Assembly: GCA_963753575.1 (NCBI GenBank) | Contig: CAVWCR010000005.1 | Span: 310,001-374,000 of the forward strand | Direction: 5' to 3' | Origin: VAZQ01 sp963753575 | GTDB lineage: Bacteria > Pseudomonadota > Alphaproteobacteria > Rhizobiales > Xanthobacteraceae | DNA: 64,000 bases | Part shown: positions 60,044 through 64,000 of the stretch, piece by piece | How the letters are laid out: each line of letters starts with the position of its first letter | Numbering within the stretch: the stretch's first letter is position 1 | The notes under the pieces: model-generated | What the model was told of the DNA's origin: nothing | The model's database searches: none | The model's input: only the letters and a program-made list of their open reading frames with translations | Made by a program: the position numbers and the translations under genes

Positions 60044-61099
60044 ATGCGCCGCGGTTTGATGGGATGGGATCAGACGGAGTTGCCCAAGAGCGCGCTCGCG
60101 GCGCGGCTTGAGAAGCTGCAGGCCGCGATGGCGCGCGAGGGCTTTGATGCCATCCTCCTCTACACCAACCTGGTGCGGCCGGCGGCGGTGTGCTGGCTCA
60201 CCGGCTTTACGCCCTACTGGATCGAAAGCCTGCTGCTCGTGCCTGCGAGCGGACAGCCGATGCTCGCAACCGCGCTGTCGAAGCGGGTCGCCGACTGGAT
60301 CAAGACCACCGCCTGGCTCGACGAGATCGTCAACACGCCGAAGCCCGGCACCGCCATCGGCCAGCGGCTTGCGGGCTGCCGGCGCGTCGGCGTCCTGGAG
60401 CTCGATGCGCTCCCGGCCGGGCTCTATGACGACGTGGTGGCGGCGGCGCCCGCGGCCGAGCTCATCGATGCGAGCACGCTGTTCGCGTTGGCGCGCAGCG
60501 GTATCGATGACGCCGAGCGCACGCTGATCGAGAAGGCCGATGCGCTTGCGGTGGCGGCGCTCGACCAGGTGGATGCGGCCGCGACCGACGCGGGCGCGCT
60601 TGCGGGCCTCGTCGAAAAGCACGCGCGCCTTGCTGGCGCAGAAGAAGCCTATATCGCGATCGCGCCCGACCTCGACCTCGACCGGCGGCTGTTGCAGATC
60701 TCGGGCCCTGTGCCACTCGCGCGCCGCTTCGCCGTGCGCGCCTCGATCGCCTACAAGGGCGCCTGGGTGCGCCGCACCAGGAGCTTTGCCAAGGACGCCG
60801 CAGGCGCCGCTGCCTTCGGGCGCGCAGCCTCTTGCCTCGATGAGGCGGCAGGTGCGGTCGTCGCCGGCCTGCCGCTCGGCGGGCAGCTTGTGGCGCAGCT
60901 CGACAAGCTTCCCGGCGCCATGCTCAAGAGCTTCATGGCGGAAGGCACGGTCGGCACCTATCCGCTCGAAGCGGTAACCTCCTCGCGTTCGGCAGGCGCC
61001 TATGCGCCGACGGCTGGCACGTTACTCGTGCTTTCGGTCGAGCTTGCGCTCGACGGTATTCCGTGGCTGGGCGCCGCACCGATATTCGCGCGCGGCTAA
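60044..61099 (+). CDS. degenerate M24/creatinase-fold protein
   Basis: This 351-residue protein has a recognisable creatinase N-terminal domain (RLEKLQAAMAREGFDAILLY, then FTPYWIESLLLVP). Its C-terminal half lacks the usual M24 metal and GHG motifs; only a vestige (ASIAYKGAWVRRTRSF) of the GY..D..RT strand remains. It is probably a non-catalytic or structural partner of the protein at 58805, or an enzyme with a changed site. The start is ATG 60044, with AAGGGG upstream; ATG 60059 is possible. It is the last gene of the operon that starts at 51531. Confidence 0.75.
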   Translation: MRRGLMGWDQTELPKSALAARLEKLQAAMAREGFDAILLYTNLVRPAAVCWLTGFTPYWIESLLLVPASGQPMLATALSKRVADWIKTTAWLDEIVNTPKPGTAIGQRLAGCRRVGVLELDALPAGLYDDVVAAAPAAELIDASTLFALARSGIDDAERTLIEKADALAVAALDQVDAAATDAGALAGLVEKHARLAGAEEAYIAIAPDLDLDRRLLQISGPVPLARRFAVRASIAYKGAWVRRTRSFAKDAAGAAAFGRAASCLDEAAGAVVAGLPLGGQLVAQLDKLPGAMLKSFMAEGTVGTYPLEAVTSSRSAGAYAPTAGTLLVLSVELALDGIPWLGAAPIFARG

Positions 61100-61122
61100 T
61101 CTTCGGTTCATGCCCCTCACTC

Positions 61123-61217
61123 CTCCGTTCGTCCCCGCGTAAGCGAGGACCCAGGGCAACAGCCGAGCGACTTGAGCCGATACGCCTGGATTCCTGCTTG
61201 CGCGGGAATGAACGGAG
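61123..61217. repeat. palindromic repeat R3-type, copy e (diverged)
   Basis: CTCCGTTCGTCCCCGCGTAA at the left end pairs with CTTGCGCGGGAATGAACGGAG-like sequence at the right. It lies between convergent genes (M24-like and TonB receptor) and may serve as a shared transcription end. Confidence 0.7.
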
Positions 61218-61238
61218 TGAATGGTCAATCCGCGTTCG

Positions 61239-63587
61239 CTAATACTTCACATTGGCGAACACACGCACCCCGCGGCCCGGCATCAGCACCTCATCCTTGT
61301 TGTAGGAGACCGAGTTGCGGATGTCGTCGTTGAGCAGGTTGGTCCCGCTGAGGCCGACCACGACCTCGCGCAGGCCGTCGCTGGTGGGCCGCGCTGGCTT
61401 CCACCGGTAGCTGATCTCGGCCCTGAGATCGTTGTAGCCCTGGGTCGGCGTCTCTCCCGCCAGAGCGATATTGTGCTGCGCGAAGGCGTGCAGCAGGTTG
61501 ACGCGCGTGAGCCAATTCGAGTCGCGCCAGAACAGCCCGCCGCCCACGCGCAGCGGCGGGATGCGCGGCACGTTGGTGCCGTCGGTGAACGTGGCGCGCA
61601 CGACGTCGAACTGGTCCTCGATGCCCCAGACGCCGGTCCACAGCGGGGCGACTTCGTACTGGCTTTGGAACTCGATGCCGCGGAAGGTGGCGTCGCGCTG
61701 GGAATAGACCGCTTGCCGCAACTCCTCCCCATCGCCGAGGATGCAAGCATCCTCGCTGCAGGTGTTGCCGGTCAGCCGCCGGAAGATGAACCCGTTGAAC
61801 CTCGTATAGTAGCCGGTGAGCTCGAAGCGGAAGGGGCCGGCTGCACGCCGCACCCCGGCCTCGATCGAGTTGGCGACCTCGATCTTGAGGTTCGGGTTGC
61901 CGATGTCGAAGGTCGCCGTCGCGTCGTGCGGGCCCCTGGAGAACAGTTCCGCGGCCTTCGGTGCGCGCTCGACATGCTGCGCCGTGACGCTGCCGACGAG
62001 GTCCCACGGCAGGTTCTGAATCACCCCGATGCTGCCGCTCTTGGGCGTAAAGTCCGGGCTGCGCCCGATCGAGGGGCCAATGCTGCCAAGCATGGCCGCA
62101 TCGAAGATGAGCGAGCTGAACTCGGGCGTGGTGCCGTTGAGGTGGACGTTTTCGATGCGGCCCGCGATCTGCGCCTTGGTGGTCTCGCTGAACTTGAATT
62201 CGTTGAAGATGTAGCTGGCCACTCTCCTGTTGTTGTTTGGGCTCCATAGGCCGTTGAGGGGACTGCCGGGATCGTCTGGGCTCGGTGCGGTGAGCTCCTG
62301 GTGGCCGGCCTGTACGCCGATCGCGGTGGTCAGCTCGGCAAAGCGCAGGTTGAACGGCTTGAGCGTGACTTCGAGCCGACCTTCCTGCTCCTTGTTGGTG
62401 AAGGTCTGGCGGACGCCGTCGGTGCCAAGGTCGAGCGGATCTGCCAGCCCGATTTCGTCGTGCTTGTAGTCGGTGACGCCACCCCAGAACCGGATCACGT
62501 CGATGGCATCGCTCGGCGAGCGCCACTCGCCCTTGCTCAGCACCTTGGTCTGGGTGGCGTCGATGCGGGTGTTGCGGTTCTCCCCGTCGATGCCCGGGAT
62601 GTGATAGAGCGCGTTGTTCTGCATCACCGCGATGCCCGCGAAGCCGCCGTCGAACAGATACGAGCCGCCCATGGACCAGCCGTTGGTGCGTAGCGAGGAG
62701 TTCGGCTGCCGCCCATTGAAGGCGCCGGGCTGTGTCGCGCGTGGCGCGTCACCGGGATCGGGCGGGACCAGATATGGATATTTGGGCACGCGATAGTCGT
62801 CGCTCTGCCGGCCGGAAACGTCAGCGTGAAACGCGAAGTTGCCCTTGCCGGCATCGAGCAGAAGGCCGCCGTTGAGGCCATTGTCGACGGTGGTCGCGTT
62901 GCCGCGCGCCTCGACGCTGACGCAGCCCGCCTGGTCGGGCGCGGGCGGCGCCTTGGTGACCATGGGGCGCGGCGCGTTGTTGTCGCGGCAAGGCAGCGCC
63001 TCGGGAATGCGGTTGTTGCTTGAGTAGACCACGCCGCCGATCGCCTGCGACCCGTAGCGCAAGGTGGCGGGACCGCGGATCACTTCGACCTGGTTGGTGG
63101 TCAAGGGATCGACCGGAACGAAATGGTCCTCGCCGAGATCGGAGGCGCCGCCCGCCCCGATGCCGTTCTCGACGACGCCGACGCGATTGACGTCGAGACC
63201 GCGGATGATCGGGCGGCTCGACGCGCCGGGCGCGAAGCTCGATCCGGTGATGCCGGGCTTGCTGAACAAGAGATCGCCGAGCGTGGCGCTGCCGTTGCGC
63301 CTGATCTCCTCATTGGGCACGACCGTGACGGTCGCGAACTGATCAGTGACGACCGGCAATGTCCCGGCGGCGGGCGCCGGCGGAGCGGCCGGCGCTGCCG
63401 GCGCGGCGGGTGCCGCAGGCGCCGTCGTTCTCGGTGCTCTACGCGGAGCCGGTCGCCGCGCGATCGGGCTTGGCGCGTTGACCTCGATTTCCGGCAGGTC
63501 AACTTGCGAATAGGCAACGTCGAAGCCGCCCAATGACACGAGTGTAGAACTGCCCAGAAGCAGGGCACGACTGAACTTGATAGACAT
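61239..63587 (-). CDS. TonB-dependent outer-membrane receptor, ZnuD-like
   Basis: This 782-residue receptor has a signal region (LVSLGGFDVAYSQ), a Pro/Ala-rich linker of about 45 residues (APAAPAAPAAPAAPPAPAAG), a plug domain (LGDLLFSKPGITGSSFAPGA, then IIRGLDVNRVGVVENGIG, QVEVIRGPATLRYGSQAIGG) and a 22-strand-type barrel ending VRVFANVKY, with the terminal aromatic Tyr. Loops contain acidic and Cys-containing stretches (GNTCSEDACILGDGEE). The plug is typical of ZnuD-type zinc, copper or haem receptors. GGGGGA precedes the ATG at 63587. It lies downstream of the DUF2946-like gene on the same strand. Confidence 0.9.
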   Translation of the reverse strand: MSIKFSRALLLGSSTLVSLGGFDVAYSQVDLPEIEVNAPSPIARRPAPRRAPRTTAPAAPAAPAAPAAPPAPAAGTLPVVTDQFATVTVVPNEEIRRNGSATLGDLLFSKPGITGSSFAPGASSRPIIRGLDVNRVGVVENGIGAGGASDLGEDHFVPVDPLTTNQVEVIRGPATLRYGSQAIGGVVYSSNNRIPEALPCRDNNAPRPMVTKAPPAPDQAGCVSVEARGNATTVDNGLNGGLLLDAGKGNFAFHADVSGRQSDDYRVPKYPYLVPPDPGDAPRATQPGAFNGRQPNSSLRTNGWSMGGSYLFDGGFAGIAVMQNNALYHIPGIDGENRNTRIDATQTKVLSKGEWRSPSDAIDVIRFWGGVTDYKHDEIGLADPLDLGTDGVRQTFTNKEQEGRLEVTLKPFNLRFAELTTAIGVQAGHQELTAPSPDDPGSPLNGLWSPNNNRRVASYIFNEFKFSETTKAQIAGRIENVHLNGTTPEFSSLIFDAAMLGSIGPSIGRSPDFTPKSGSIGVIQNLPWDLVGSVTAQHVERAPKAAELFSRGPHDATATFDIGNPNLKIEVANSIEAGVRRAAGPFRFELTGYYTRFNGFIFRRLTGNTCSEDACILGDGEELRQAVYSQRDATFRGIEFQSQYEVAPLWTGVWGIEDQFDVVRATFTDGTNVPRIPPLRVGGGLFWRDSNWLTRVNLLHAFAQHNIALAGETPTQGYNDLRAEISYRWKPARPTSDGLREVVVGLSGTNLLNDDIRNSVSYNKDEVLMPGRGVRVFANVKY

Positions 63588-63649
63588 TTGTATCCCCCAA
63601 CATCGAGATTGCATGACAGCGCGCGAGCGCTGCGCCCATGAGACGCCAA

Positions 63650-63675
63650 CTTTGCCGCGCGGAGGCGCGGCAAAG
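63650..63675. terminator. hairpin between DUF2946-like gene and TonB receptor
   Basis: Perfect 11-bp arms CTTTGCCGCGC/GCGCGGCAAAG with a GGAG loop lie in the 106-base gap between the two minus-strand genes. No U-tract follows, so it could set the ratio of the two products by partial termination or by protecting the mRNA. Confidence 0.5.
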
Positions 63676-63693
63676 CCGAAGGCACAGTCGATG

Positions 63694-64000
63694 TCAGGCG
63701 ATGGGAGGCCCGCGGGCTTGGAACGGAGAGGAACGCGACGCAGCGGGCTCGCGCGCGATGCCGAGCGTCAGCGCTGCGGCGGCGACGAAGCCCGGCAGCG
63801 GCAGCGCAAGCAAGGCCGCCGGCGCTGCCGCGCTGGCCATTTGGATCAGCGCGCAAAGGGCGCAATGGTCGTCGGTGGCAGGAGGCTTGGGAGTGGTCGG
63901 TGAGGGCGATGCGTCCGGAAGCGGTGCCGGAAGCCTCACGGCCAGCGGAGCTGGCACAACCGAGCTGATGTGCAGGTGGACGTGGCCGAACGTCAGCGCG
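63694..64000 (-). CDS. DUF2946-like small membrane/exported protein (5' truncated)
   Basis: The frame is open to the end of the window, so the N-terminus is missing. About 102 residues are visible: FGHVHLHISSVVPAP, then TDDHCALCALIQMASAAAPA, then a hydrophobic segment LLALPLPGFVAAAALTLGI. The DHCxxC pair after a Pro-rich stretch is typical of DUF2946 proteins, which often accompany copper- or zinc-related TonB receptors. The family link is from motif memory. Metal binding by the His and Cys residues is inferred. Confidence 0.65.
   Translation of the reverse strand, partial: ALTFGHVHLHISSVVPAPLAVRLPAPLPDASPSPTTPKPPATDDHCALCALIQMASAAAPAALLALPLPGFVAAAALTLGIAREPAASRSSPFQARGPPIA

Overview
The window is high-GC DNA from an alphaproteobacterium, most likely a Hyphomicrobiales (Rhizobiales) member near the Bradyrhizobiaceae or Xanthobacteraceae. 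This is inferred from base composition, from the many solute-binding proteins of the Bug/TctC, NMT1, TAXI and LivJ types, and from intergenic palindromic repeats of a kind familiar in those groups. I saw no rRNA, tRNA, transposase, integrase or CRISPR array. The region reads as catabolic and transport accessory chromosome.

Layout. 1-2.2 kb: the end of an Fe3+/polyamine-type ABC importer. 2.3-3.2 kb: a hydroxycinnamoyl-CoA hydratase/lyase-like crotonase. 3.4-7.4 kb: four Bug-family binding proteins, the first frameshifted. 7.6-10.2 kb: an SsuABC/TauABC-like importer. 10.9-12 kb: a TAXI TRAP binding protein. 12.5-20.5 kb, minus strand: bicupin, EutA-like ATPase, hydantoinase/oxoprolinase A and B, and a beta-hydroxyacid dehydrogenase, with a divergent LysR regulator. 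21.7-28.5 kb: livJHMGF, split between livG and livF by about 2 kb that carries a haloperoxidase-type hydrolase. 28.8-31.9 kb: a membrane protein, a secreted metallo-beta-lactamase-fold protein and a Rieske oxygenase. 32-41.1 kb, minus strand: UbiD decarboxylase, FAD aromatic hydroxylase, gentisate dioxygenase-like cupin, a cupin/Cdc48-AAA/cupin operon and a Tat-type FMN hydroxyacid oxidase. 41.2-45.6 kb: a Bug protein, a DUF5694-like protein, a small secreted protein, a GAF-EAL protein and a remnant of ureidoglycine aminohydrolase. 45.6-50.3 kb, minus strand: a PQQ dehydrogenase fused to an amicyanin-like domain, followed by an ABC importer whose binding protein is frameshifted. 50.5-61.1 kb, plus strand: nitroreductase, ABC importer, a second HyuA/HyuB pair (HyuB frameshifted) and two creatinase-fold proteins. 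61.2-64 kb: a ZnuD-like TonB-dependent receptor and a truncated DUF2946-like gene.

How the genes fit together. Three themes recur. The first is uptake of organic acids and ureide-like solutes, with ten binding proteins in 64 kb. The second is aromatic-acid breakdown: UbiD, FAD hydroxylase, ring-cleaving cupin, Rieske oxygenase and the CoA-dependent lyase. The third is ATP-dependent opening of cyclic amides by two HyuAB pairs, one next to creatinase-like proteins.

The most unusual item is the three-gene operon in which a bacterial Cdc48/p97-like double-ring ATPase lies between two paralogous small cupins. One cupin keeps its HxH metal motif and the other has lost it. The ATPase itself has a natural Glu-to-Gln change in its second Walker B motif. 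Other notable items are the PQQ-dehydrogenase/blue-copper fusion, the interrupted liv operon flanked by pieces of a composite palindromic repeat, and three single-base frameshifts in otherwise intact genes.
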